From Orientallactaga sibirica (lineage: Eukaryota > Chordata > Mammalia > Rodentia > Dipodidae): a stretch of 64,000 nucleotides of DNA. Positions 21,846 through 31,877 of the stretch are shown piece by piece (position 1 is the stretch's first letter; each line of letters opens with the position of its first letter). The notes below the pieces were generated by a model. That model had not been told where the DNA came from. It saw only the letters and a program-made list of their open reading frames with translations, and did no database searches. The position numbers were made by a program, and so were the translations under genes. Location of the stretch: positions 868,001-932,000 of the forward strand of contig JAEOAD010000888.1 of NCBI GenBank assembly GCA_036365145.1, read 5' to 3'.

Positions 21846-22535
21846 AAAGTTTTAGAAGACAGCCCTCCCTCCAACAATCAACCAAAACACATAAAGAGTA
21901 AGAAAGTAAAAAATACAAATTGTTCCATATAGAATAGGCAGATAGCTAATTTCTCTAATACATAACATTTTTATAAATGGCTAAGAAAAACACCTCAATA
22001 GAAAACTGAAGAAGAGGCATAATTACCAAAAAAGATCTAAAAAATCCATTAGATAATAAAAAATACAAATTAAATCCAAATAAGGTAACATTTTACTCCA
22101 TCCAACGTTAAAAATGATTTGGTGTTATCCACGGGACACAGAAACCTGTGACCTTTATAATGTGAACACATTTGAATTTTATGGAAGGCACCACTAGAAT
22201 TTATCCTGTCAAACATTAAGATAGTTGTAGAAAGATGTGCCAGGCCGCTTAGCACGGTGTTATTTATTTAAAGCAGTAAACATAAAAATATTATAAATTT
22301 ACACAATGTTGATATTGATTTAATGACAATACATTCAACTAATGAAATGCTGTGCTATGATTATGAATGTGATTTAGTAGGTATTTCAGACACAGGAAAA
22401 ATGCTGATATTAAATGGGTAGGTCAACAGAAGAAGCTAGAAAAGATTTTGTGCATATGATAATCTTTCTCTCTGCATTTGGACATAAAACATGACATTCT
22501 TATAGCCCCTACCTCTCTATTATGTATGTATTACA

Positions 22536-22536
<1 letters not shown>
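21846..22536. other. AT-rich unassigned stretch
   Basis: No gene or clear repeat. Base composition and A-rich runs suggest decayed L1, without a diagnostic segment. Confidence 0.35.

Positions 22537-22575
<39 letters not shown>
22537..22575 (+). repeat. (GT)n microsatellite
   Basis: About 19 uninterrupted GT units. The open frame across it (22478-22684) is an artefact. Confidence 0.97.
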
Positions 22576-22577
<2 letters not shown>

Positions 22578-23094
22578 CACTTGTAGTTCCTGATGACTTT
22601 CCTGAAAGATCATTTGGAGCACTCTGTTCTTTATTTGATATTCATACAAAATTCCCCACTTCTTTGCTCCCAATACACTTATAAATTCTAAGTAGGAACA
22701 GAGCTATAGTCCATTTCAGCCAAACAACTTATAACAGCAACTTCAAAGAGAAAATAAGGTGCAGATGCATGGACTGTATTGGATGAGAAATGAGAATGGA
22801 TTAGGGAAGGAAATTTGAGGTGAGGGGCTAGAAAGAAACTCATTTTTCATTATGAGACCTAATTCTTGAAAGATAGAAAATCAGCAACATATTCAAGTTC
22901 ATTAACATACAAAGGAATACAAGTTAAATCTTGTAATTATAATTTTATAGTTAAATCTAAACTTACTAAAAATTTAATTTAACTTAAGATCAGTCCTTTG
23001 TAATTTTTCCTTTGAAATACAAACTATATCCTTTTGTAGCCTTTAACTTTTTTTCTTTAAGTAAATGAGGAATATAGAAGCAGAAAGTTTGAAT
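22576..23094. other. AT-rich unassigned stretch
   Basis: Nothing recognisable. Confidence 0.35.
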
Positions 23095-23240
23095 TTCTGT
23101 CTTGCTACTTAATATTCTGAGACTCAGTTTCCTCATTAAAGGGGATAGTATAAAACTTATATGCAGAGCTATGGAAAGGATGAGAAATCATGTGGAAATT
23201 TCTCCATATGTTCCAGTGCATAGTAGGTGCTTGTTAGCTG
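23095..23240 (-). mobile_element. MIR relic (minus)
   Basis: The order 'gagactcagtttcctcatta', 'ggatgagaaatcatgtgg' and 'cagtgcatagtaggtgcttg' is the reverse-complement MIR pattern. Confidence 0.6.
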
Positions 23241-23445
23241 TAGTTACTAGTATTAACCTTGGACCTGCTTGGGACTGTAGGGAGAACTGGAATGGGATGC
23301 AATTACCCATGTTGGAACAAGGCCAGGCTGCCTGAGTCCTGGAGAACGGGCGGCTGAATGTTCAATCAAGATATGTAAGCACACACACCGTGGAGTGTCC
23401 CCAGTGCTTCCCCAGGGCTGGGGAGTAAAATGCATTTCACACGGC

Positions 23446-23715
23446 ACATCTGCTCATTTTTTACAATTCCACAACTAATTAACCAGAATTCTCATCAGCC
23501 GTGTCTATGTGGATTAACTAAACTTGTCAGCGAACCCTGATTTTTTTTCTGTTAAACACAGGCAATTTCTACCTGTTGCCACGGCATCCAGAAAGGTACT
23601 GAATGCAGAGGAATCAAACAATTACGTCTTTTACTTAACCCCCAGCAGACATTGCTGAAGCAATAGGTCAGTTTGACCCCTCGTTACAACTAGGAAGCAT
23701 GATACAGATATTGTA
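23446..23715. other. repeat-free block, candidate conserved non-coding element
   Basis: The block lacks repeats and has homeodomain-type AT motifs such as 'acaactaattaacc' and 'ggattaactaaac' plus a 'gttgccacggcatcc' half RFX-like site. This is an inference only; conservation cannot be seen from one sequence. Confidence 0.3.
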
Positions 23716-23719
23716 AAGA

Positions 23720-23862
23720 TTTGGGTCTGTCTGATGTGGTGTCTAATCTTACTTGCTCAACTCCTGTCTGAGCAACCAGAGGTAAGTCATTTAACCTCCC
23801 TAAAGCCTCAGTTTCCTCATCTGTCTAATGGCACCAATCACAGTGTCTAGCTCATAGAATTT
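23720..23862 (-). mobile_element. MIR relic (minus)
   Basis: 'ggtaagtcatttaacctccc' followed by 'cctcagtttcctcatctgtc' and 'agtgtctagctcatag' is a clear MIR core in reverse. Confidence 0.72.
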
Positions 23863-23865
23863 TTG

Positions 23866-24010
23866 GGGGTTTTCAAGGTGGAGTTTCACTTTAGCTCAGG
23901 CTGACCTGGAATTCACTATGTAGTCTCAGGGTGACCTCAAACTCACAGCGATCCTCCTACCTCTGCCTCCCAAGTGCTGGGATTAAAGGTGTGAGCCACC
24001 ACACCTGGCT
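23866..24010 (-). mobile_element. B1 SINE (minus)
   Basis: A near full-length copy. The minus-strand head is agccaggtgtggtggctcac, and the core 'gtgctgggattaaaggtg' is intact. Confidence 0.9.
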
Positions 24011-24106
24011 TTCATAGAATTTTTATATCTGATATGAGGATAGATGAGAGTTCCATGGGGAAATGTACTTTGTACAGTACCTGGTGGCTGGTAGGTCCTT
24101 AAAAAT

Positions 24107-24325
24107 GTTGAGCTGGAGAGATAGTTTAATGGCTAAGGCACTTGCCAGCAAAGCCCAATGACCTGGGTTCAATTCCCCAATACCCACCCGATGCACAAGG
24201 TGGCACATGCATCAGGAGTGCATTTGCAGTGGCTGGAGGCCCTGGCATGCCCATTCTCTCTTGCTGTCTCTCTTCTCTCTATCTCCTTCTGCTTGAAAAT
24301 AAACAAATAAAATCATTTAAAAAAT
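24107..24325 (+). mobile_element. tRNA-derived B2-superfamily SINE
   Basis: Head gagctggagagatagtttaa, B box ggttcaattcc, CT-rich stretch and aaataaacaaataaaat tail. A short stretch before 'gatgcacaagg' is deleted. Confidence 0.88.
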
Positions 24326-24463
24326 GGTAACAAGCTGATATAGGAGGATCCTAACTTCAAAGCCTGCCTTGGCTATTGAGTGAGTTCAAGGCCAGCCTGG
24401 ACAACTTGGTATGACAGTTTCAAGATGAAAAATAAAAAAAGGCTAGAAATGTAGCTAAGTGAT

Positions 24464-25089
24464 TGTGATGGTTTGAGTGTGAATTATATTCCCCATAGTC
24501 TCAGGTATTTTTAAAAATTAATTAATTAACTAATTAATTAATTTATTTATTTGCAAGCAAAGAGAGACAGAGAAGAGAGAGGGACAGAGAATGGACATGC
24601 AAGGGTCTCTAGCCACTGCAAAACTAACTCCAGATGCATGTGCCTCTTTGTGCATCTGGCTTTACATGGGTACTGGGGAATTGAACCCAGGTTGTTAGGT
24701 TTTGCAGGCAAGCACCTTAACTGCTGAGCCATCTCTCCAGCCCCAGATTCAGTTATTTTTGACTTAAGTTAAGATTCCTGCTTAAGTCTCCAGCAGCCTT
24801 CTGGAGGATGTGCACTGCGGGGAGATCCTGGAGTCAAGCCCTAAGGTGTGTTTGGGGGTGGATCTTGATTCCAGCCCAGAGGTGTGGAAAGAGCAGTTTG
24901 GGCTGTGGCTATTTGCGTTTTGTGGTGTTGGCTATTGGTAATGTCTCTCTGCCTGGATCTATGAAAGGGAGCCAGCTTCTTCTGCCACTGATGGCATTCC
25001 TCTAGACTCTGTTAGTCTGTAATGAATCCCTTCTTCTCATAAACTATGTCTGGTTGGATGTCCACCCCAGCATCAAGCTGCTGACTACA
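24464..25089 (+). mobile_element. MaLR-type LTR carrying a nested SINE
   Basis: It starts tgtgatggtttgagtg and ends 'gctgctgactaca'. The middle holds a reverse B2-type SINE (24508-24744). Without that insertion it is about 390 bp, the normal family length. Confidence 0.8.
24508..24744 (-). mobile_element. tRNA-derived B2-superfamily SINE (minus) inside LTR
   Basis: The minus-strand head is ggggctggagagatggctca. The tail appears on the plus strand as an (ATTA)n/(TTTA)n run at 24512-24552. The order of insertions here is ID SINE, then LTR, then this SINE. Confidence 0.9.
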
Positions 25090-25140
25090 CCAGGGGTACA
25101 GTGTTTGCCTGGCATGTGTGAGGCTTAATTTGCAGAACAG

Positions 25141-25764
25141 CATACTCTCCAAAAGGTAAAGATGCCCATACTTTTTCACTGGAGGATCCAAAGAACATTC
25201 TTTGGCTAATGTCCAGGAAGACAATCAGAGAAGGAAGGACACCCATTGCAGAAATCCAAACAGGGCTGAGATCTCTTTAAGGAATTTTAGCAACCAGAAA
25301 AGAGTCTCAAAGAATGTCTATATTATCCTCTGTGTTAAGCATATAAATAACTTGTTTATTAGAGATCCCTAAAAGTAAAATGTGAGAAAGCTGTCTAAAA
25401 GTATGGTTCTATTAAGGTCATGAGCATTTCAGTGATTTCAAAGAAAGATAAATAGATGCTCTTTTAGGAAGAAAATTTCTTTAGAAAACACCAAAGCCTG
25501 GCTATCATTATATTAGTGTGACTGTTCAATAGACTCTTGTGTGTCACATTTTTTTCAAGGGGTGGGCTATTATATAAATGTAACTAACTTTTGTTGAACT
25601 CTAAGATTTTGTGTGGAAAGAAAATTTCTGATTAGCCAGGATGTCAAAGAATTTTCTGATTAGCAAAGTTGTCAAAGAGAGAGTTCACCATTTTCCTCAC
25701 TGTGCCCAGAATGACCTGGAGGAAACTTGGGCTCTTCCTTATTTTTATGTGGAGAATATTAGGA
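25141..25764. other. unassigned stretch with a 28-bp tandem duplication
   Basis: Bases 25622-25649 and 25650-25677 are two adjacent copies of a 28-bp unit (tttctgattagc...gtcaaag) with a few substitutions. Nothing else is recognised. Confidence 0.55.
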
Positions 25765-25967
25765 TGGGAACTGGGGAGATGGCTTAGCTCTTAAGGCACT
25801 TGCCTGGAAAGCCAAAAGATGTAGGTTTGATTCTCGAGGACCCATGTAAGCCAGATGCACAAGGTAGTGCAGGCATCTGGAATTCATTTGCAGTGGCTAG
25901 AGGTCCTGGTGCATCCATTCTCTCTCTCTATATATATCTTTCTATCTGTCTGTCTTTCTCTCTCAAA

Positions 25968-26006
<39 letters not shown>

Positions 26007-26013
26007 AATAAAA
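25765..26013 (+). mobile_element. tRNA-derived B2-superfamily SINE with (AAAT)n tail
   Basis: Body from 'gggaactggggagatggctt' to the CT/TA-rich stretch. The tail has grown to about eleven AAAT units at 25968-26007. Confidence 0.9.
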
Positions 26014-26089
26014 AGAATGTTAGGATGGGTAAAAGTTAATGCTAAGAATAATTATTGCTTCAAAGGCACAATTGCCTTTAGTTTATTTT

Positions 26090-26302
26090 TAAAAAATATC
26101 TTTTACATTATTTATTTGCAAAGATGGAGACAGAGAGGGAGAGAGAGGATGAGAATGTGCACACCAGGACCTGTTGTCACTGCAAATGAACCCCAGATAT
26201 ATGTGCCTCCTTGTGCATCTGGCTTTACATGGGTACTGGGGAATTGAACCCAGACCATCAAGCTTTGCAAGCACCTTTAACCACTTAGCAATCTCTCCAG
26301 GC
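26090..26302 (-). mobile_element. tRNA-derived B2-superfamily SINE (minus)
   Basis: It contains the family landmarks 'gtgcatctggctttacatgg' and 'tactggggaattgaaccc'. The minus-strand head is ggcctggagagattgctaag. Confidence 0.9.
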
Positions 26303-26489
26303 CAGTTTACTTTATTGTTTTTACTTCATGATTAAATAAGCTCTTTTAGTAAAAAATCCATTTTCCCCCATAAATCAATAGCGACACCAAACATCTCAAG
26401 ACTTATCTCACCTCCTAGTTGTGGTTTAAAAAAAAAAAAAAACCTATTGATGCGTTTATGCAGAACTCCCTGTGCACTGTTTTAGTGTA

Positions 26490-26690
26490 GTGAAAAATAG
26501 ATCTGAGTTGTAATCTAGCCTACATCTCTTGGAACTTAGGGGGTATTCAGCAAGTCTCTTAAACTCTGTGCCTCTCAGTTTCCATAATTACAAAATGAAG
26601 AAACGAATATATACCCCATAAGCTTCTATGGGGATTAAATAAAATGCATGCCGAGAGTCAGCACAGTGCCCTGCACATGGATGATAGGAT
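26490..26690 (-). mobile_element. MIR relic (minus)
   Basis: 'ctctgtgcctctcagtttcc', 'ggggattaaataaaatgc' and 'gcacagtgccctgcacatgg' follow the reversed MIR consensus. Confidence 0.75.
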
Positions 26691-26719
26691 GGTAACCCAC
26701 ACCGCCTCCATCTCCACTT

Positions 26720-26733
26720 GTTGCCATGGCAAC
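26720..26733 (+). promoter_or_regulatory. RFX X-box palindrome
   Basis: gttgccatggcaac is a perfect 14-bp palindrome and the ideal RFX-family X-box. RFX factors bind such sites in ciliary and MHC II gene control. A forkhead-like ttgtttattt lies at 26811-26820. This is sequence evidence only; no neighbouring gene is visible in the window. Confidence 0.6.
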
Positions 26734-27339
26734 CAAGCTGAATTTTGATTGTAAATTTATCACCAAAAATTTTGAGTCAGAAGTCTTTGTTGTTCTCAGC
26801 ACTTACTCCTTTGTTTATTTCCAGGAATTTTACCAATGGATTTGTGTTTGTAGGTGTCCAAAGTTTTGCATATGGCTTTCCAGGTAGACCCATCCTTGTG
26901 TGGCCAGAGCATAAAAGAAGATGAGTTTGTATTGATTTTCATGAGCAATGGCTATTGTACAGTTATGTCAACTGGTTCATCCAATATTGATTGAAGAGCA
27001 ACTTGCCAGTGCCATGCATTGTCCTTGGTGCTGAAATCACATTTAAAAAAAAAAAAACACCCACCTGAATTAAGGAGCTCATAATCTAGCTGAGGAGACA
27101 GATGGCTACAAGAAAAGGAAAAGTATTAAAGGTGGAGATGCATTCAAGGTGCAAACACAGCAGGTGAGGAGATGACACCTAAACTTGACTCCAGGGAGTG
27201 CAAGAATGTCTTGATGAAGCCAGTATTAACTTGGTGCCATCCACAACCTAACAGTGTAAATAGAAGCAAGGGACAGCTTCCAGAATGCACAGTGGTCAGT
27301 GGTGTCTGATTCTTCAGAAAAGCCAACGAAGTTCTTGAC
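26734..27339. other. repeat-poor stretch around the X-box
   Basis: No gene or young repeat is seen. Apart from an A run at 27045-27055 the sequence is repeat-poor and may include regulatory DNA. Confidence 0.35.
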
Positions 27340-27461
27340 AATTAAGGACTGGGGAGATGGCTCAGTGGATAAGAGTGCTTCTTGTACAAGCATGAAAGCC
27401 TGAGGGGCCTGATGCCACCTGAGTTCAAGTCCATGTGAACAGTAGTCTGAGTACTGAGCTT
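27340..27461 (+). mobile_element. B4/B2-type SINE head fragment
   Basis: 'gactggggagatggctcagt' and 'ggataagagtgcttcttgta' are an ID/B2-like tRNA head. The body breaks off into an LTR fragment. Confidence 0.55.
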
Positions 27462-27602
27462 GGACTGGGCTATATCACCCTAGTGACATACCTCTTCCAG
27501 CGAGGTTCTACCTCCCAAAGGCTCCACCAGATGGGAACTAAGGATGGGCCTTAATCACAAACACATCAGGCAATGAGGAACATTTTACATTCAAACTACT
27601 CA
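27462..27602 (-). mobile_element. MaLR-type LTR fragment (minus)
   Basis: 'ctcttccagcgaggttctac' and 'tacctcccaaaggctccacc' through 'acattcaaactact' match the LTR at 28555-29152 in the same direction. Confidence 0.6.
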
Positions 27603-28554
27603 GGGAAACACACAAATGAGTGAGTGATGGAGAGGAGAGACCCAGAGTTTTCCTCTGCCTGTGCATGTGCTGTGTGTGCATCTGTGCACATCCTACATAC
27701 GCCATGCACATGCATGCTATACATACAAATGCAAAAACACAATTACCTAGCCCCTGTGCTTATGAGATAATGAGCAGCATTAGCATGAAATGAATATAAG
27801 AGCTCAGAATGAATGAAAGAAATAGGATCAGTGAGGGTTTTAATGTCTAGATTTGTCCTTCACCCCAAGAAATAAATATCAAGACAAGGATTTTAATGCA
27901 ATACATTCATTCAGAAGGTGATATACAGAGGCACCAGAGAGTGTGGACAGAAAAGACTCCAATAAAGGCTGTGTTTTTAAGCCAGTTACCACTGGGAACA
28001 ACTGCCAGGTAATCTCACTGAGAGCTCAGGAGACAGCACAGAACAAACGGAAAGCTGGTTCAGAGAAGAACGGGGCCATTCTTACCAAGTCCTTGCCTGT
28101 TGTTGGTTGGAGGGAAGTCTCTAGGGACATGAAATCTGCAGAATTTTGGTCAAGAATGCAACTGTTCTGTGCAAGGAAAGCATCTGGGGCCCTGTCTCTT
28201 TGCAAACATAAAACACTGCTGAAATTCATAGACTTTTCATTGACTCTTGCTGAACAGCCTCACAGAAACACTCATTGCCAGCCCCTCAAGGTGAGATTCT
28301 TTAAAGGGAGGTGCTGAAGTGACACGGGCAGTGGGGGTCCCAGTGTCTGCTGTCCTCCCCTAAAAGGGTCAGGTGTCCTGTTCTCATGCAAGATACTGGG
28401 ACTGCTTAATAAATGAGGAATAGCTAATACAAGCCTCCTGAGTACAAGGGGAATTTGGTGTTTGTATTTTGAGACAGTGACTCATGAAGCCCAGACTGGT
28501 CTGGTTCTGAGAGAGGCTCTCGAGAATAACATAACCACTTTCACCCTATAGGTT
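27603..28554. other. unassigned non-coding stretch
   Basis: It contains the 124-codon open frame 27943-28317. That frame has no recognisable domain, and an overlapping antisense frame is also open, so I do not call a gene. A GT/CA-rich patch lies at 27660-27740. Confidence 0.35.
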
Positions 28555-29152
28555 GTCTCACAGTTACCTTCACATTGATGGGATAAAACACCTGATCAAA
28601 AGCAGCTGATGGGGGCTGGAGAGAAGGCTTAGAGGTTAAGGTGCCTGTCTGCTAAGCCTAAGAGTGCCCGTTCAATTCTCCAGGTCCCACATTTTGCCAA
28701 ATGCAGCGATGCAAGGGTGTAATGCTGCACTTGCCCACCAGGGGGTGCATGCATCTGGAGTTCATTCACAGATGCCAAGAAGCTGCTGGCACACCCATTC
28801 TCGCTCTCTCTGTCTCTTCCTCTCTGTCTCTATCTCTCAAAAAAAGCTGAGGGAAGGAAAGGTGTTATTATTATTATTATTGCTTACAGTTTTTGAGGGA
28901 AAGCTTCATGATGGCAAGGGAAAGATGATAGAGCAAAGGCTGGACATCGTGTCTGCCACAGTAGGTGGCAAGCCACAGCAAGAGAGTGAGTCGAACTCTA
29001 GCAAAGGCAAGCTGGCTACAACACCCCTAAGCCCACCCCAAACAACACACCTCCTCCAGCAAGGCTCCACCTCCCAAATTGCCACCTGATGGGGACCAAG
29101 CATTCAAGACACGCGCTTTTATGGGAGGACATCTGATTCAAACCAGCACAGG
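28555..29152 (-). mobile_element. MaLR-type LTR (minus) with nested SINE
   Basis: On the minus strand it runs from tgtgctggtttgaatcag to a 'gtgaaggtaactgtgaga' end, typical of rodent MaLR. A plus-strand SINE at 28610-28850 sits in its 3' part. A (TTA)n run lies at 28863-28880. Confidence 0.75.
28610..28850 (+). mobile_element. B2-superfamily SINE, long-form variant
   Basis: Head gggggctggagagaaggctt. It has an extra internal segment of about 30 bases before 'gcatgcatctggagttc'. The copy at 50130-50383 has a comparable extension and the same modified right body ('agctgctggca', 'gaggctgctggca'), so they form a subfamily. Confidence 0.85.
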
Positions 29153-29194
29153 TTGCAACATGTAAGCTACAGTAAAATGACAGAGCCAACTTCT

Positions 29195-29258
29195 GCATGT
29201 CTCGGATGGAACCCACATACGCAAGTGCTCTACCACCGAGCTATATCCCTAGCTTTCA
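29195..29258 (-). mobile_element. ID-like SINE fragment (minus)
   Basis: 'gcaagtgctctaccaccgag' and 'ctatatccctagc' are the reversed ID tRNA-Ala-like head. Confidence 0.65.
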
Positions 29259-29378
29259 GGACCAACATTGTCGGGAATAAAGAAGTTGTCAATATTAAAG
29301 CAAGATTTCCCCAGTCCCCAATTGACATTCTTTACTAGGTCCACTTTAGCCCTGGCCAAATAGTTGTCTATCTCCTTT

Positions 29379-29542
29379 TTTTTTTTTTTTTTTTTTGGTT
29401 TTTGACGTAGAGTCTCAATCTAGCCCAGGCTGATCTGGAATTCACTATGAACTTTCAAGGTGGCCTTGAACTCATGGAGATCCTCATATCTCTGCCTCCT
29501 GAGTGCTGGGATTAAAGGCATGTACCACCACACCCAGCTGTC
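29379..29542 (-). mobile_element. B1 SINE (minus) with T20 run
   Basis: A full-length copy. The plus-strand left end is the poly(T) complement of its A tail (29378-29397), and the minus-strand head is agctgggtgtggtggtac. Confidence 0.9.
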
Positions 29543-29605
29543 TATGCCCTTTTTGAAGACATCCTTGTCTGGGAGTTGGTTGCTATACAATTCATGGGGG
29601 TGGGG

Positions 29606-30149
29606 TGTGATGGTTAAGTTTGTGTCAACTTGATTTGTTTAGGAATCCACAGACATTCCTCATAAGTGTGTTTCTGAGGTTGCCTCTAGGAAGGATTAAC
29701 TAAAGGAAGAATCCTTCCCCCAGGGGTAAGCCTTCCCCCAGAGTGGGCGGCCCCTCTTGGAGGAGGGGGCTGGTTGATAAAAAGGAGCTCTGGAAAGAAA
29801 GGCTCTCTCTCTCCCACCTGGCTGCCGGTGCTGCTAGCTGCTTGCCACTAGGTACTAACTGCTTTGTGTTTTCTGCTTGGTACCTGCTGCTTGGTGTTGC
29901 TGCTCTCCAGTGTGGACTGAAGACCAGGGTGGACTGAAGAGCAGCGTCTCTCCAGGAAGCCTCCAGGCCTTCAGTGCCGGATTGGGACTGCTGAGGCCTC
30001 CAGCCTTGTGCACTGAGCAGCTACCGGGTTTCTTGACTCTCGGACCTGCAACCTGCTATTGCTGGACTGTGTAAGCTAATCCAATAAATCCCCTTTTAAT
30101 ACGATTCATTCTGTCCATTCTGTTCCTCTAGAGAACCCTGACTAATACA
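29606..30149 (+). mobile_element. ERVL-type 5' LTR
   Basis: The LTR is 544 bp and runs from tgtgatggttaagtttgtg to 'gaaccctgactaataca'. It contains a TATA-like gataaaaag at 29776-29784 and a poly(A) signal aataaa at 30083-30088. A Leu-type primer site and a gag-like frame follow, so it is the 5' LTR of a truncated provirus. The solo LTR at 61844-62380 is the same family. The open frames inside it are not genes. Confidence 0.85.
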
Positions 30150-30154
30150 GATTC

Positions 30155-30170
30155 TGGTACCAGGAGTGGT
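30155..30170 (+). promoter_or_regulatory. primer-binding site (tRNA-Leu type)
   Basis: tggtaccaggagtggt starts five bases after the LTR end. The leucine tRNA site is the defining trait of ERVL-class elements. Confidence 0.8.
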
Positions 30171-30193
30171 TCTAGAGAAACAGAATTGTAAGG

Positions 30194-30739
30194 ATGGATT
30201 TCCCTAGTAGGCTTGGTGCTCTGTGGAGTTGGTTCTCCAACTCTAGTACCACTAAAGGCTCTGCTGGTAATAAGGAGAGCACTTTAAGTGGTAATAAGGA
30301 GGGCACTAATAATCCATGGTGTGAACTATTTAACGAACTCCGTGAGATAGATGTATTTAGTGATTCTGAGTCATATCTTGTGAGGAGCAAGGAATTTAGT
30401 GACTCTGTATCTAGAACTTTTGAATATTTGTGGAAAAGTAAGACGAATGATGATGCTGGATGGTTTCTTCTGGCATCTCTAGATAAACTGTTGAGAGAAA
30501 AGCAGAAGCTCCAAAAGGAAAATTCCAAGCTTAAGACCCATGTACATGATCTGAAGGTTTCTAAGGGTGCCCTGGAGGAAAATCTCCTGTCTAGTCAGAA
30601 CAGGGCTCGAATTGCAGAAAACCAAACTCAAGCTCTCATTGTAAGATTGGCTAATTTGCAGCGTAAGCTCAATTCCCAGCCTCACAAACTATCAGAAGTT
30701 AAAGTGAGGGCATTGGGGGTTGAGGGGTTGGTATGTTGA
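30194..30739 (+). pseudogene. truncated ERVL gag-like frame, 181 codons
   Basis: The frame begins at an ATG 24 bases past the primer site and stays open for 181 codons. The encoded segment has an acidic/serine-rich N-terminal part with a duplicated GNKE-containing motif at residues 25-37. From about residue 92 to 160 there is a long coiled coil with leucines at exactly seven-residue spacing (92, 99, 106, 113, 120, 127). Full ERVL Gag proteins are much longer (capsid and nucleocapsid regions follow). Here the frame ends in a stop and runs into unrelated DNA and two SINEs. No pol is present. It is probably a 3'-deleted provirus remnant that could make at most a short coiled-coil protein. ERVL assignment is from position after LTR and PBS plus the coiled coil. 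Confidence 0.7.
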
Positions 30740-30759
30740 CAGCATCCCTGGCTTGATAG

Positions 30760-30789
30760 ATATTTTAAAAAGTTATTTATTTGAGGGAA

Positions 30790-30820
<31 letters not shown>

Positions 30821-31062
30821 ACACATACATACATATGGAGAGAGAGAGAGAGAGAGAGGGGGGAGACAGAGAGAGACAGAGAGACAGAGAGACAGAGAGA
30901 CAGAGAGAATGGGTGCACTAGGGTCTCCAGGCAATGCAAATGGATTCCAGACACATGCATCACCTTGTGCATCTGGCTTTACATGGGTATTGGGGAATTG
31001 AACCCAGGTCTTTAGGCTTTGTAGGCAAGTGCCTTAACCACAGAACCATCTCTCCAGCCCTT
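30760..31062 (-). mobile_element. B2-superfamily SINE (minus) with TA/CA/GA array
   Basis: The minus-strand head is gggctggagagatggttctg. The tail side carries (TA)n and (CA)n at 30793-30832 and an imperfect (GACA/GA)n array at 30838-30907, making the element about 300 bp. Confidence 0.88.
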
Positions 31063-31074
31063 TTCACACCTTTT

Positions 31075-31292
31075 GTTCAATATTTTATTTATTTATTTAT
31101 TTAGTGAGAGGAGGGAAAAGGAGAGAAGCAGATAAAGAATGAGCATGCCAGGGCCTCTGGCCACTGCAAATGAACTCCAGACTTATGCACTACCTTGTGC
31201 ATGTGGCTTTACATGGGTGGTGGGTAATCAAACACAGGGCTTTAGGCTTTGCAGGCAAGCACCTTAACTGCTGAGCCATCTCTCCAGCCCTT
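31075..31292 (-). mobile_element. tRNA-derived B2-superfamily SINE (minus)
   Basis: It is directly adjacent to the previous copy. The bases 'ttgataga' before the pair (30752 area) and after it (31291 onward) suggest that one SINE inserted next to the other at a shared target. Confidence 0.9.
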
Positions 31293-31450
31293 GATAGACT
31301 TTTTAATAAACATTTTAGAAATATATCATTCAACTAAGGCATTTCTACTGTTGCATCACAACTTTTATGGTGTAAGGCTTAGGCAGATCTGAATGCAGCA
31401 TTGAATGCCATGCCGATACAGGTGCATGTAGATGTGTGATGGGTGGGTGG

Positions 31451-31769
31451 TGCTATAGACTGAAGTCTGTGTTGCCCCCAAACATATATGTTGAATCCTA
31501 ATTCTGAAGATGATGGTATATGGAGGTGGGAACATTAGGAGTCATTAGGTCATGAGGGCAGAGCTCTTGTGAATGGGATTCTTTAGAAAAGAGCTGCCTC
31601 ATCTCTTCTGCAACTGTAGGGACTGGAGCAGAAGATGACTATGAACAGGAAGTAGGCCCCCATCAGGCGCTGCTGAACTCAGACCTGACCTGTGCTAAGA
31701 GCACAATGTGTCTGCTGACTATAAGCCCCAGTCAATGGTGTTCGTTACAGCAGCTTGAATGGACTAAGA
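31451..31769 (+). mobile_element. MLT1/MST-type MaLR LTR
   Basis: The order 'tgctatagactgaag', 'cccccaaacatatatgttga', 'gtcattaggtcatgagggca', 'gagctcttgtgaatgggatt' and 'gcttgaatggactaaga' is the classic order of ancient mammalian MaLR LTRs. It is much older than the rodent LTRs nearby. Confidence 0.8.
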
Positions 31770-31877
31770 GTAGAGAATGGAAGGAATTAAAGAGCAAGGT
31801 CACCTGCTAAAGAGCTGCCAAGTGTGGCACCCAATACCTAAGGTAGAACAGAAATTTTAAAAATGTCCATGCAGGAT

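Larger units (their letters stand above)
24335..25140 (+). mobile_element. B1/ID-type composite SINE split by an LTR
   Basis: A decayed B1-like part (24340-24440) is followed by an ID-like head, 'ggctagaaatgtagctaagt', that stops at 24463. After the LTR the ID sequence resumes as 'ggggtacagtgtttgcctgg' at 25093. The SINE therefore predates the LTR. Confidence 0.6.
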
